A stretch of 64,000 nt of DNA from contig CM040085.1 in NCBI GenBank assembly GCA_022496805.1, positions 15,901,811-15,965,810 on the forward strand, given 5' to 3'. The position numbers and the translations under genes are program-made. Under the pieces are notes generated by a model. The model was given only the letters and a program-made list of their open reading frames with translations, was not told where the DNA came from and made no database searches. Positions 34,588 to 46,284 of the stretch are shown here, in pieces. How positions within the stretch are numbered: the first letter of the stretch is position 1; each line of letters starts with the position of its first letter. This DNA comes from Pohlia nutans (lineage: Eukaryota; Streptophyta; Bryopsida; Bryales; Mniaceae).

Positions 34588-34870
34588 ATCATGAATCTAG
34601 AACCTCACTGATTTTTAAGGATTTCCATGCGACATCCGATATTTCACGGGTTCGTAAATTTTTTGTATGGATTCTGCACGGATTTCACACTAGTTCTACA
34701 TTGAATCCACACGACTTCTACATTCATTTCTTCGTTATCTAACAAAATGCAATAACAGTGCAAAATTAGTGCAAAATCCGTGTAGAATCCGTGCGAAAAA
34801 TATACAAACCCATGAAATATCGGATGTCGCACGGAATCGTTTAAAATCCATGGGGTCCTAATTTCATGAT
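34588..34870. mobile_element. Foldback element A (283 bp)
   Basis: A long imperfect palindrome. The left arm (ATCATGAATCTAGAACC, then GCGACATCCGATATTTCA) is repeated in reverse at the right end (TGAAATATCGGATGTCGC, then GGTCCTAATTTCATGAT). A second copy of the same family lies about 600 bp downstream. There is no coding capacity and no unambiguous target duplication. Confidence 0.75.
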
Positions 34871-35191
34871 GTACATACGGGCCATGGAATAGAGCTTCAC
34901 CATTGCGGTTTGCCAATGGAATCCTCACCTGCCTATGCACATGCAATGACACTCCACCATTTGTTGAAAGCTATTCTTTGTGCTAGGTTAAATATTTTGG
35001 TGTTAGACCTAGGTTGCCTCCTTATATCATTGATCCTTTGCTCATTTGTATTTAGTACACTTTTTCTCATTCTTCTTCTGTTATTTCTATTTCTTAATTC
35101 AATCTAGACTTTTGTTCTATTGCTTTCGGATACCACTCACTTGTCATAATAACTGATTTGCTATAATCAACTATGGGGTCCCATCTTCTTT

Positions 35192-35465
35192 CATCAGGAA
35201 TTTAGGACCTCACTGATTTTTAACGATTTCAGTGCGACATCCGATATTTCATGGGTTCGTACATTTTTCGCACGGATTTTGCACAGATTTTGTGCTAATT
35301 CTGAACTGAATCCACACAGCTTCTACATTCACTCTTTTTGTTATCAACAAGTGCGAAATCTGTGCGAAATTGGCGCGAAATCCGTGCAAAATCTATACGA
35401 ACCTATGAAATATCGGATGTCGCACGGAAATCGTTTAAAATCCGTGGGGTCCTAAATTCCTAATG
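35192..35465. mobile_element. Foldback element B (274 bp)
   Basis: Same family as element A: arms begin CATCAGGAATTTAGGACC and end, inverted, GGTCCTAAATTCCTAATG. The internal GCGACATCCGATATTTCA and its inverse are conserved, and the central loop segments (TGAATCCACAC...CTTCTACATTCA) also match element A. Two copies this close suggest local transposition. Confidence 0.75.
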
Positions 35466-37149
35466 TTGTTTTTGAGTAGGTTCAATCACCTTTGATAACT
35501 TAAAGAAATTGCAAGGTGGCTACTTGGCTCCAAGGTAAGAGCTAGTGATAGCCAAACAGCTTCATCGTTACTATCGCAACTTCTGTGGCCTTCACCCATA
35601 GCACTTATGGATCCGAAAAAGTGATTTTTGACTGATGGCTAGGAGTCCAGGTTCAAATCCCTTTTGATCTCTGCAAAGCCAACATCATAGTCAAGCAAAC
35701 AAGCATCGTCTTCATCCTCAATGTCTTGGTCTAGATTTGTCCTCCTTTCGTCTTCTCCATTCGTATGTCCTCTTCTATATCAACCATCCTTTAGAAGTTC
35801 TCATTGTCAACGTTGTTTTGTTTTTCAAGCACATCAGATATACTAATTACGGGATTTTCTATTGCACATCCCTAATCCCATTTGGTTTATAATAGCATTA
35901 TGATTGAAGGACCAAATTCCGGTGGTCCTTTTATAACGTTTGGTGGTGTTAGATCCCTCTTTAGCCCCAATGCTACCCATTGAGTAACTATTCGTAACAT
36001 AGATTAGCATAGGAGATGAAATCAGGTCTCAAACAATAATAACATCCTCAACCTTATGCATCAACAAAAAAAACATAAACACTTGATATTAAATATTTAA
36101 ATGCAATGGGTCACGAACATGATTTAACCTCTACTAAAAACTCCTATTCACAATTGAAAAGAAAAAATTTACTAGGCAAAATTATGATATTGATTCTTTT
36201 GGTGAGAAGAAATTTTTCAACGTACATTCTTAGAATCTCTCCATTGACTGAGAAGGTAAACGGTTTCAGTTTCTCTGCAATGACAATATGTGAACCACCA
36301 CTTTTTTTTGGGAACATCTGGAGTTGGTTTCTAAAGTTGTTAACGTGAATAGGCGTACAACTGATACAAAGAGATTTTTTGTGCTAATAATGGTCTAACG
36401 TATTTAGAAATGATTGCGTGAAGGTTTGTTCAAACAGTATCAAAGCTAGTCACCGTAGTATCAAAACTAGTATCAAAGCTAGTCACTATTCTATGACTAA
36501 TTTTTAGTTCCCACAGTACAGACTTGAAGGTCCGTTGCTCTGTACTACTCCATCATAATTTTGGTTGGATACTGGCGAAGATTAAAAAATCGAGTTACTC
36601 GTTTAAATAGATTACAGATTCGTATATTTTTTCGACCGATTAGACATAAGCTATGAAGCAAGATGTAGTGATACTCAAAGTAGTCAAAGTGGGAAATACA
36701 AAAAGAATCAAGGCGGTTCTTGGCCTAATTTTGATGGCAAAATTGTGTTTACGTAACACGGTGTGGTGTCATTAGCATTCTCTCATGTTGTATTACAAAG
36801 TGAACTATCAGGTGACCTACATCCTAACAGATCCAAACACTTTCGTTTTGCACTATTGTGACATAATGTGTTTTGATATCTTTGAAAGGCAAGTAATTTG
36901 TGAATCCTGAGACACACTTCGGGTGGGTTTGACTGACTTGTTCACTTTATATCACCGGTACATTAAATCTTCATTCACAAATTGCTGAATAATTAGCTCC
37001 CACCATTTATAGAAAAAACTGGCCTCGGAGACGGAACCAAAATGAAGCAACGTAAAGCTTTTTCCTTAATAACCTGTATTGATTAACTAATTTTATAAAC
37101 TGATAATAGTTTATAAACTTATTTTCAACTAAACATGGACCCAGGAATG
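35466..37149. other. Intergenic DNA without recognisable genes
   Basis: No supported gene. Near 35,525 and 35,656 there are isolated tRNA-like box A and box B resemblances that do not fold into a tRNA. A short direct repeat (AGTATCAAAGCTAGTCAC) occurs at about 36,437-36,488. Confidence 0.5.
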
Positions 37150-37466
37150 CATTAGGGGAGATTTGGGGCCTCAAAAAGGCCCGTACTTTGGATGACCTGA
37201 ATTCAACTGGCCATGATTTAAAAAATTATATAATTCTTTTACAAAAAAATAATTAAAAAATTAACAAAATTAAAAAATCGCAGTCTGACGTGGCAGAGCA
37301 TCTGCCACGTTAAACTACGATTTTTTAAATTTTAATTTTTTTAATTTTTTTTAAAATTTAAACTTAAATTTTTTTTAATTTTTAGATTGGTTGTTGTTGG
37401 TTCACTGCTAATGAGCAGTTTGACAAAGGGAAGGGACCTACTGAAGGTCCGAATTCTCTCCTAATG
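37150..37466. mobile_element. Foldback MITE (317 bp) with central hairpin
   Basis: The outer inverted arms are CATTAGGGGAGATTTGG at the left and, read in reverse at the right, CATTAGGAGAGAATTCGG. The centre is a strong hairpin with arms ACGTGGCAGA and TCTGCCACGT around 37,288-37,310, extended by AAAAAATCG on the left and CGATTTTTT on the right. No coding capacity; target duplication unclear. Confidence 0.65.
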
Positions 37467-38970
37467 ATTCAAGAAAACAACCAAATCACTCACAAAGTTG
37501 GGTTCTTCACGGACTACAAGACCCTGACACAATTTGCACGTCGAGCAAAATACTAGTCACACTCTCATAAGTACCATATAGTAGTAAGCGGTACATCTCT
37601 ATTTATTGGTGAAAGATATAGAATATTGCCAACTCATGATTGAATGCAATCTTAGCATGTAAAAGAGATTGAAGAAGATGAGTAACTTGTGGGGAAAACA
37701 TAAGTAGGCTTTAGAACTTGTTCTTAGCATACACCCCCTTCTCCTTATCAATCAAACTAACTGGACCACTACTTACCATTTTTATAAGTATTTTGGATAG
37801 GGTAAGAAACTTTACTAAATGAATGGTAATTGACCTACTAACTAATAGCAAATGTGATAAGCCTAGGTATAAGGAAGGAGCTAAAGACATGTAACGACTA
37901 ACTAAAGTAGAGAAAAATTACATGGTTACAATGCCAACAAGTGTGCCTACAACCAACAAAACAAAAGTCTTCTCTTAAGCACAAAGTTATACCAGCAAAA
38001 ATTAATTTTGAATTAGTTTCAACTATAAATAAATAGAATGTAAATCTGTAAGCTCCTTTTTGACAGATCATGCATGTTTGCAAGAGACAGAGTATCAACT
38101 CTAGGATACATCAAGTTTTGATAAATTGATTGAAATGATACATACTCATTATCTGTCTTGTTTACTAGGATGAGTACCACAAATCTTTTCAAAGAGAATC
38201 AATCTGAAATCCAACACCTTCTACTAAGCTACCCACATCTTCTTCATGGGTTTGAGATGTTTAATAGAGAGGAAATTAGAAAAAGGAAGATGATTGATGA
38301 CCCGGAAATCTTGATTCTAGTCATACAATACCTTATGTTTTTGCTCCACATTCGCGCCAATGGCCATTCTTTGTGCATTGTCCTCAACCTTTTATGTGGC
38401 TCAGTAACTTCTGATTCAAAGACATTCAATACACCAGTAAAATAATCAATTATAGTAGGGAACGTTGGCTTTAGTCTTAAATTAGTACATACACTTTTAT
38501 TGATATTGTTTTGAAATTGTCCCAATATCATGTTTTAAATTTTGGCGGATCTAAGATAGTATATAAGATATTCATGTACAATAGTATCTTATTTTTAGAT
38601 TCAAGATTTTACAATAAACGGAGATCCTAGAAAGTTTTGATTTAAGTTATACAATTTGCGCTTCTTGCTTGTGCTAGACTATTAGTGTGTTGGAGTCGGA
38701 CTCTTCACCTGCAATACCCTTTTCATAAAGGGATGAAGAAGACACAAGTACATTTGAATGTTGTAGAACAGAAAGAAGGTGACGGATTTTTCCCTGGCCT
38801 TCTTTCCCCAACCCTAGAGTTTGGCAAAATTCCAACAACTGTTTGGATTTTTTGGCGCAAGAAGGTTTGTTACATGTGTTTCCGTTAAGATTTGTCGTAT
38901 AGACTTTTGCTTCCAGTAACTTACATTCAATTTGTTATAGTGTTCTTGAGGTTATATACACGGGTGCATT
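37467..38970. other. Intergenic DNA without recognisable genes
   Basis: Several short open frames (for example 38,158-38,445) exist on either strand, but none shows a domain, a splice partner or non-random composition. Nothing else is seen. Confidence 0.5.
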
Positions 38971-39128
38971 TCTCACCCTCCATGGAAAAACTAAAATGGC
39001 TAAAATAGAATTTGGGGTGATTTTTCTAAATCGCTCAAAAATTGAGTTTTATTGTTTTACTGCATTTGATAATATAGGGTCCAGAATAACTATTTTTAAC
39101 CAGTTTAGTTTTTCCACAGAGGGTGAGA
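38971..39128. mobile_element. Small MITE (158 bp) with long TIRs
   Basis: About 38-bp terminal inverted repeats starting TCTCACCCTC, then GGAAAAACTAAA and a TAAAATAG-like segment; the right arm reads the same in reverse with a few mismatches. The central loop is about 80 bp. No clear target duplication. Confidence 0.7.
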
Positions 39129-39360
39129 TTAGGGTTTCTTTGTTCTCGTATGGGGTGAAGATTACCCGGGAGATTACCTTATGGGTAACATAGGAGGAGA
39201 CGGCGGAACCGGAGTGGTTCGTCGAGATCATTGTGCAAGGAGCAACAACTTTTGCATCGATGAGGCTACGAATTGAGGTAAATGAATCACTGGAGTAACC
39301 TTTTGAGTTTGGGATGTAGAGGATTAGAGGCAGTGTTAACAGGATTTCCACCATGACATC

Positions 39361-39835
39361 CTCTACATGACAATGTCTCTACAAGACAATACCTTAGCTG
39401 GACAATGACTGTAGGACAATACCTCTGCAAGACAATGATTGTATAGGACCTCGGGGAGGTCACTCTTTGAATTTTTTGCAAATCACATGTGAAAATGGTA
39501 TTTAAAAGTACCCTTAAAAATTAAAATAATTTTCACTATAATTAGTAATAATTCAAGAATATTCTCATATTTATTCTTAAAATCAATTTTGAGCATCCTA
39601 TATTAATGTAATTCATTTATAAGAATTACCGTCCAAGATTTATTTGGACCCTATATTTTTTTTGCACTCCATTTGTAATTTTTTGGACCCTATATTTTTT
39701 TTGCACGCCATTTGTAACTTTTTGGAAGTAAACTCCCCGAGTGTAGGACAATACCTCAGCAAAAAAAGGACAATACTTATGCAGGACAATGAGTGTAGGA
39801 CAATATCTCTGCAAGAGTGCAAGACAAGGATTATA
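39361..39835. repeat. GACAAT-type minisatellite interrupted by a MITE
   Basis: Short degenerate repeats around the core GACAATACCTCTGCAAGACAA occur at 39,361-39,449 and resume at 39,742-39,835. The MITE at 39,450-39,741 is inserted between them, so the minisatellite predates the insertion. Confidence 0.6.
39450..39741 (+). mobile_element. MITE of the CTCGGGGAGGTCACT family, copy 1
   Basis: A 292-bp element with TIRs CTCGGGGAGGTCACT and, at the right end in reverse, CTCGGGGAGTTTACT. Flanks TATAGGAC and TGTAGGAC form an 8-bp target duplication with one mismatch. A 37-bp internal segment near 39,650-39,720 (TTGGACCCTATA...) is tandemly doubled, which explains the extra length. Confidence 0.8.
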
Positions 39836-40120
39836 TGGGATGAACAAAGTTAGGATGAAGGCTAGAGTTAGTTGGTGGCGACTAGATTTAGGTGGTGGCG
39901 GCTAGGATTAGGTGCCAACTGCTTCAAGAGGGTTATTTGGGGTTTTCAATCCTTGTTCCCTCTTTGTCATTTTCTTGTTTGTGTATTGTGTTAGGAGAGA
40001 GAATCATAGGATTGTATGTTTTCGACTTGGAATAAAGAGATTTTTAACATTTTTTTGTACAAGAGTTCCCTTTCACATGTGGATGAGAAGAAAGTTGAAG
40101 AGAGTGAACGGCATATCCAC

Positions 40121-40381
40121 CTCGGGGAAGTCACTCTATGTATTTTTTAGGTACCACTTGTGATAAACAAGTATTTAAAGGTACTCTAAAAAATAAAGGT
40201 GATTCTTACAATTATAAGGTTTGATCATGATTATTCTCATTTTAATTCTTGAAATCAATTATGAGCACCCCATATTAATGTAATTCATTTATAAAAATTA
40301 CATTCAAAGATTTATTTGCATACTATATTTTTTTGCACGCCGATTGTAATTTTTTGGAAATGACTAAATGACTTCCCCGAG
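40121..40381 (+). mobile_element. MITE of the CTCGGGGAGGTCACT family, copy 2
   Basis: A 261-bp copy, starting CTCGGGGAAGTCACT and ending in the inverse of CTCGGGGAAGTCA. The interior aligns with copies 1 and 3 (landmark CATATTAATGTAATTCATTT). Flanks ATATCCAC and ATAAGCAC match at six of eight positions, an eroded target duplication. Confidence 0.75.
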
Positions 40382-40956
40382 ATAAGCACGGCTGCCTGCA
40401 TCATACGTGTTGAGAATGGAGATTATCATTTGCATGAGAGATTTAGGATGGAGCTTGATAGATTGTTTGTAGTGGATGGAGAAGTTCTTGCCAAATCTAT
40501 TGACGACTTTGGCTTCATCGGGGAGAATGGTTGCTTTGAAGCTCTAGATCCCTTAGGGTCTTCTAGGGTTAGTGACAACAAAGAGATAGGGGAAGAGAGG
40601 GGATTGGAGATCCCTTGCTGTCGACCCTTCTTTGGAATGACTCGATGACATAGTGATACACTAAGTTGTAGACAAGTTGCGAGGGGTACTAGGTAGTAAC
40701 GGTCCTAATCCCTGAGCGTCTCCAATGTATGTTGATGCATGAACTTGATATAACTAAACTCATTATCCTTTATAAAACCTTGTTGGATGGTTGGCAAACC
40801 GAAGTGCATGTCCACAAAGGCAAATGGACAGGAACACAACTCCTTCATATTGGTAATCCCTTCACTGCGCTTCTAGGCCACAAGGTGACTTCCCCTGAAC
40901 CTAATCTTCTGAACCCTACTCTTGTCACTTTATAATTTATTGTTCAATAGTATAGT

Positions 40957-41209
40957 CTTGGGGAGGTCACTCTTTGTATCTTTTGAGTACCACATGTGAA
41001 CAAAGGGTATTTAAAAGTATTCTAAAAAATAAAAGTAATTTTTACTATAATTAGTAATACTTGAGAATATTTCCATTTTTATTCTTGTAATTAACTTTGG
41101 ACATCCTATATTAATGTAATTTATTTATAAAATTTACCTTCAAAAATTTATTTGAACCCTATCTTTGTTTGCACGTTGTTACGTAATATTTGGAAGTGAT
41201 CTCCCCAAG
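40957..41209 (+). mobile_element. MITE of the CTCGGGGAGGTCACT family, copy 3
   Basis: A 253-bp copy with perfect 8-bp direct repeats AGTATAGT (40949-40956 and 41210-41217). TIRs are CTTGGGGAGGTCACT and, in reverse, CTTGGGGAGATCACT. This copy defines the family boundaries best. The 8-bp duplication is typical of hAT elements. Confidence 0.85.
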
Positions 41210-41217
41210 AGTATAGT

Positions 41218-41905
41218 TCTTTGTATTTAGTGGTTAGAGAAATCCTAGCTAATTTTGTATTTTTTTATTTACATGTTTGGACAGGTCCAAGGGTTCGAAG
41301 TTGGACCCGTGTCGAACTTAGAGATTCACTCTTAGAATTGAAATTAAAGAAGGCACAAAATTTTAAGAGGAATGTGATTATGAATCCCTTTTATCTGCAT
41401 ATTAATTTGCTAGGTAGAGTTCTGTGGCAATTGTGGATTTGTTTTGTGTGTTGCATCCAAGAAAGTTTTGATTTAAGCGGAGAACAAAGAATTTACTTCA
41501 CATTATTCTAATTTGAAAGACAAGAATCCTTATAATGACAGAATTTTAAAAATTGTGATCAACAAAATTTGAATCTTTTTGTAGAAAACGCATGAATGGA
41601 CGTGGAAATTAGTTTAAATTTAGGTTTAGGACTCTATCAGCGTGTAATTTGAATAATTATAAATAATTCTATAAGCAAATATCTTGTTGGGGGACTCCAA
41701 CATCAGAAAAGAACTTAAGGCCCTTATATTACAGAAGGTTATGAGCACATTGACCGTTGCCGGTCAAAATGTTATATGTCCGGCCGAGGGTGGGTGTGTA
41801 CAAATATTCCAAGCAATGAACTCCTTTTTATCTAGGCAATTATGTGGGAAAATTCTAAGCTCAAATGGCAAAAAACTAGACAAATTGGTCAAATCGGGGT
41901 TGTGT
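41218..41905. other. Intergenic DNA without recognisable genes
   Basis: No supported coding or RNA feature. The sequence near 41,675 (TGTTGGGGGACTCCAACA) is a small palindrome that might mark a transposon edge, but no partner end was found. Confidence 0.4.
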
Positions 41906-42380
41906 ATGAAAATTACAGCACACCCAAGGATTACAAATGGCAATCAACTAACACCCTAACACCCCACAAACCTCCACCAATTACACTGGGCACTTATTGC
42001 CCTAAAATAAGCTTAAATTGGGGATTAAAACCCTCTAATTAGGGTTTTGGGACTTAACCACAAAAATTACAGCACATTCACAAGTGCTCTAATGAACAAC
42101 AATAAATACCAAATTGCTCCCAAATGCTCCATCAGTCCCCCTTATGCACCACCTGCCATAAAAATGGGCCAATTTAGTGAATTAAACCCTTAAATTAGGG
42201 TTTTGGCTCTCATGGGTAGAAATTACAGCACAATTACAAGGAGTCTCAAAGGCATCAAAATCCCATGTTTGGGAGGTTTCTTGATTCCTAAGCCTTGCAA
42301 GAGACACCCTAAACCCTATAATTACCTTTGTACTTTAGACAACCAACTTCCAAACCATTAGGGTTTCTTGGGAAAAATTG
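41906..42380 (+). repeat. Three degenerate tandem modules ending in a telo-box-like motif
   Basis: Modules starting near 41,911, 42,061 and 42,221 each open with AAATTACAGCACA. The first two close with TAATTAGGGTTTTGG or AAATTAGGGTTTTGG, and the third with CATTAGGGTTTCTTGG. Module length is about 150-160 bp and sequence between the landmarks is only loosely conserved. It may be part of an unrecognised transposon leader. Confidence 0.5.
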
Positions 42381-42503
42381 GGCAACGCTTCCGCGTCGTG
42401 CCCAATAACCCTAAATTTAAACCCTAAAATCACACAAAAAAATCCAATTGGTCCGGTGAAAATCGGGCAGCGTTTCCGCGCTAGAACCCTCACCGAACCA
42501 ATT
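42377..42503. other. Pair of hairpins presenting the same loop motif
   Basis: Hairpin 1 has arms ATTGGGCA (42377-42384) and TGCCCAAT (42399-42406). Hairpin 2 has arms AATTGGTCCGGTGA (42446-42459) and TCACCGAACCAATT (42490-42503), one mismatch. Both loops contain CG[CT]TTCCGCG. No known RNA family is recognised. Confidence 0.5.
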
Positions 42504-42719
42504 TTACACAAAAATCACCACAATACAACAAGGCACGTGCAAAACACCAACATTCAACAATAAGTGAGAAAGAATAGAAAAAATACACACGAATATGTTG
42601 AGGCAATCACAATTACCAATTTTAAGTGCAACAAGTTTTCTCTATTCTTTCTAGCAATTACTAGGCCTAGATTATTTAAACAAGCTTAAAATTTGGACTA
42701 AAGAAGGGGAAGGAGGGCT

Positions 42720-43640
42720 CTCCTTCCGTAATATCACTCTGACTCTGTAATATCACCCTGTCTTGGGTGAGGGCTTCGATGGTGGTTCTGGACAGGGGCG
42801 ATCGGAGTGCCGTCGCCGTGAGCCACCCTCTGGTTGCGCCGTGGTCGCCGTAAATCTTCAGCCTGGTCGTCTTCTTCTGCTAATTCGTCGTGGCGCCCTG
42901 GAGCTCCACTGCTGTCGTGAGTTCGCTCGTCCTGCACTGGGTCTTCACGATACCGCCGCTCCTTGCTCCGCCTGCAGCCACGTCGGTGTGAATCTCGCCG
43001 CTGTTGATGAATCCGGTCCGCTGGAGATCGCCTCCTCCGTCGCTGGTGCCTCGGTCTCTTGATCGCCGCTCAGTCGCCTTCTCCGCCGCAGCTGCCGATT
43101 TGAGGTCGCCGCCCTTGACCTTCCGAAGCCGCTGCAGCTCCTGATCTTCGTTGTATCTAAATCCGCCGTTGTTGCGTCGTTGCTGATCTTGGACTCCTAC
43201 GAGGCTTCAGCAGGTCGCCTCCTTGCTCCAATCGCTCGCCGTCCTTCCCTGTCGCGATCGCTCCTCCTCGTCGTCTTGTTGCTGTCGTGGTCGCCGGAGT
43301 TTCCGCCGCCGCTCCCTGATCGCGCTTGATTCAGCTACCCTCCTGCTCGCTGTTCGTCTCCGTGATCTTTCCGTCGCCCTCGTTGTCTTGCGTTCCCTGC
43401 TGCTCACGAATGCCGCACCCTGGTCGCTCCGCTGCAGCGAACTCTTCTCCGTCACGGGAGCCTTGTATGATCTCCAGCCCTGCAACTACTCTGTGCCTTC
43501 TTGCTGGATCTTCCGTCGATGCCCTTGTTCAACCGGTGCACGGCATTCAGCCGCCAGAATTGCCTACCTGCTCGTCACAATCAAGGGCCAGGCATCGCCA
43601 ACTTCCAACCAACAGAAATCCTCACTCCACCAATTCAGAG
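42720..43640. other. GC-rich island without a supported gene
   Basis: A roughly 0.9-kb patch rich in TCGCCG, CCGCTG and CTCGTC runs stands out from AT-rich flanks. Open frames exist on both strands (for example 43,223-43,774 + and 43,207-43,485 -), but they are low-complexity Arg/Ser/Leu-rich and overlap each other, as expected from composition. It could be a decayed gene or transposon leader; no domain is visible. Confidence 0.4.
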
Positions 43641-44089
43641 AACAACGCATAAAAATAATCCCCACTTCAACCTCAATAACCTCTACACTAATCTTTCTTT
43701 GTTTTCCACCACTATCTTTCACTAAAGAAACAATAATATATTTTCTCCCTAGATTTTTCTACATACACAACTAGAAAATCTTCCTTCACTTCCCCAATTC
43801 TCACACCAAAAAACCTCAATACAAAGTTCTAGATCTAGATCTAGAAATTCTAACGTCTCTCTCTCCACAAGCTCATACACACTAACTAACTGGCTCACAA
43901 CTCATCAACAGGGGTGGGATTCAAAATCCCACCCCAAAGCTACATCCATCCAATTAGCGAAATTCATCCACCAATTGTCATCCATGGAACCCTAGTTCCA
44001 TCACCCACGAAACTCCATCTTTGCCCAAGGAATACAAAGAGTCTACCCTAACTTGCAAAGAGAGTAACAAGCCCACTTAGACCACGGAC

Positions 44090-44790
44090 TTACAATAATA
44101 AGCTAAACAAATCAATCCAAATAATAAACTAAAGAATAACCTAAACAACTAGACTCTCATAATAGGTCAAAATAATAACTAGAATAATAGTCTAAAATAC
44201 TAGTCTAAAATAATAGGCTAGATAATAAACCAAATTGATAGGCTAAAATAATAGGCAAATAATCAACTAAAATAATAACCAAAAGAATAGAATAAGGATT
44301 AGGCTAAAAAAGATAGAATAAATAGTAGGCTAAATCAATAGAATAAATAAAGGGATAAAATGATAGAATAAATCGTAGACTAAAAGGATAGAATAAATAG
44401 TAGGCTAAAAGAGTGGAATAATTAATAGGCTAGAAAAATAGGATAAATAATAGAATAAATAATCGGCTAAAAAGATAGAATAAAAGGATAGAATAGAATA
44501 ATAGAATAAAGCAAATAGACCAAGGAATAGATCAACGAATAGGCTAAAAGGATAACTCGAATAATAAACTAAATTAGCAAACTAAATAGTACGCTAAATC
44601 ATATACGAAAATAATAGACCGAAGTAATAAGCTAAAACAATAGACTAAAACAATAGGCAAATAATAAACTAAATTAATAATCCAAAAGAATAGAGCGAAA
44701 TAAACTAATGGACTAATAAATTAGACTAAAGGAATGGATTAGAATAATAGGCCACAATAATAGATCCAAACAATAGAATAAAATAATAGG
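44090..44790 (+). repeat. Degenerate short tandem array, core AATAGGCTAAAATA
   Basis: About 700 bp of loosely repeated 12-20 bp words, mostly AATAGGCTAAA, AATAATAGAATAAA and AATAAACTAAA, very poor in G and C. Spacing is irregular, so it is an old or slippage-driven minisatellite rather than a clean array. Confidence 0.7.
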
Positions 44791-46274
44791 GCAAATGGCT
44801 CAAACGTCCAAAATCCCACGGTTAAATAGTTAGGAATAAATAAATACCCAAAATTACCTAGACAAAAGGGAATCCTAAAATTGGGCAATCAAAACCAAAT
44901 CAAATGCACACAAAACCGGGAATTAGTCTAATCGGCTAAAATATCCCGGTTAGAACAATATAAAATACAAAATACATCATAATCATAGCGGTAACGGTTT
45001 ACCACTAAAGTGGACCGTCTCGACGGTTCACAAAGGTAGAGGCTATTTGTAGCTCACATTTACTGTTTAGAAAACATTAGTATTCTTTTCATTTTGTTGC
45101 ATTTGAAAAGAAAGTCTACAAGTGAAGAATCATGTGCAAAGGATCTAGTAGAGATGGTTCTAGCTCCTATATTATGACACCTTAAATAAGAAACTTCAAA
45201 ATTCATAACTAATTCATATGGTGTCCATAAAATACAAATGAAAGTAAGGTAATCATCATCAAATAAACATTGTGACAAGCTAATTTCCAATTTATCACTT
45301 CTGAGTCTATTTAGATTAATTTTTTAATCTTAATTGAGCCTTCCTCGAGTCATGGGCTGGAGTGACTATAACAAGCTAAGTTCCAATAAAAATGCAGAAT
45401 TTGCAATAGACCCTATATCAATGCATGCTAAAAAGACTCTGATTTTTGAAGAAATAGTTGCAGTATTAGAACTGTTAGCAACCTAAAAACCATAAATGAA
45501 CAACAACTCATCTTTGAAGGCAATGTACCATAGTCTCAAAAAAAATGAAACATTGACTTTGCATAATTACACAAGACAATGCCAAGATGAATACGCGGTT
45601 TTTAATGAATTCATAAGTGAAAGTATTACAAGGTGATCCGCTTATACATGCAAAATTGTAAGTTCTATGGAGTCAGTCGATGCTCCCTACCCCTACATCA
45701 CAGCCCTATAGACAAACAAGCTCGCGTCCGAGAATCAACCAAGGGCAAAGCAACTAAAGGGAATGTTAAAGCAAGGTCAAAGATTGAAGATTTTTTAAAG
45801 AGAAAAACCTATAGGAAATGAGTTGAACTACCATGAATCATGTTGAAAGTGAAAAAAAAAAAAACTAGATCCGTACTTTAGCTTGGAGTTGCAAAGGTGT
45901 GACCAAAATCACAATTTGGAAAGCAAAACCAATCCAATGTTAACAAAACTCATTCAACTATGAATTGTCGTCATCCCAAAATAAGACACAAGGTTGAACA
46001 AAAATTAATATCCACTAATTTCTCAAGTATCTATCAAGTGGATGATGAATGTTCAAGAAAGTACACTTCATCCAATCAATATTCATTAAAGAAGCTTCAA
46101 TGAGGATTATGTAATATATTAATAAGACCACCTTAGGTCCCAACTATTTCAGTATGAAAAGCACATAGTGTGAATGTGTGACAAGTGTGATGCACTTAAT
46201 GATAGTGTCACAAGTCTGTAGGATATTCTAGAATGTCATTGTAGAAAGGATCATTATAAAGAGTTTCAATGTAC
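44791..46274. other. Intergenic DNA without recognisable genes
   Basis: No gene is supported. A small hairpin is present (arms AACCGGGA at 44914-44921 and TCCCGGTT at 44944-44951). Confidence 0.5.
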
Positions 46275-46284
46275 ATAAATCAAT

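Noticed and set aside
35520..35690. Possible tRNA gene (box A-like GGCTCCAAGGTAAGAGC, box B-like GGTTCAAATCC)
   Set aside because: The boxes are about 130 bp apart, the T-stem does not pair properly and no acceptor stem forms. At most it is an old tRNA-derived remnant.
38158..38445. 95-codon + strand frame in the 37-39 kb intergenic region
   Set aside because: An overlapping frame of equal length exists on the other strand (38,244-38,531), and neither has protein-like features.
43207..43774. Overlapping open frames on both strands in the GC-rich island
   Set aside because: Low-complexity Arg/Ser/Leu composition, mutual overlap and no domain; explained by base composition.
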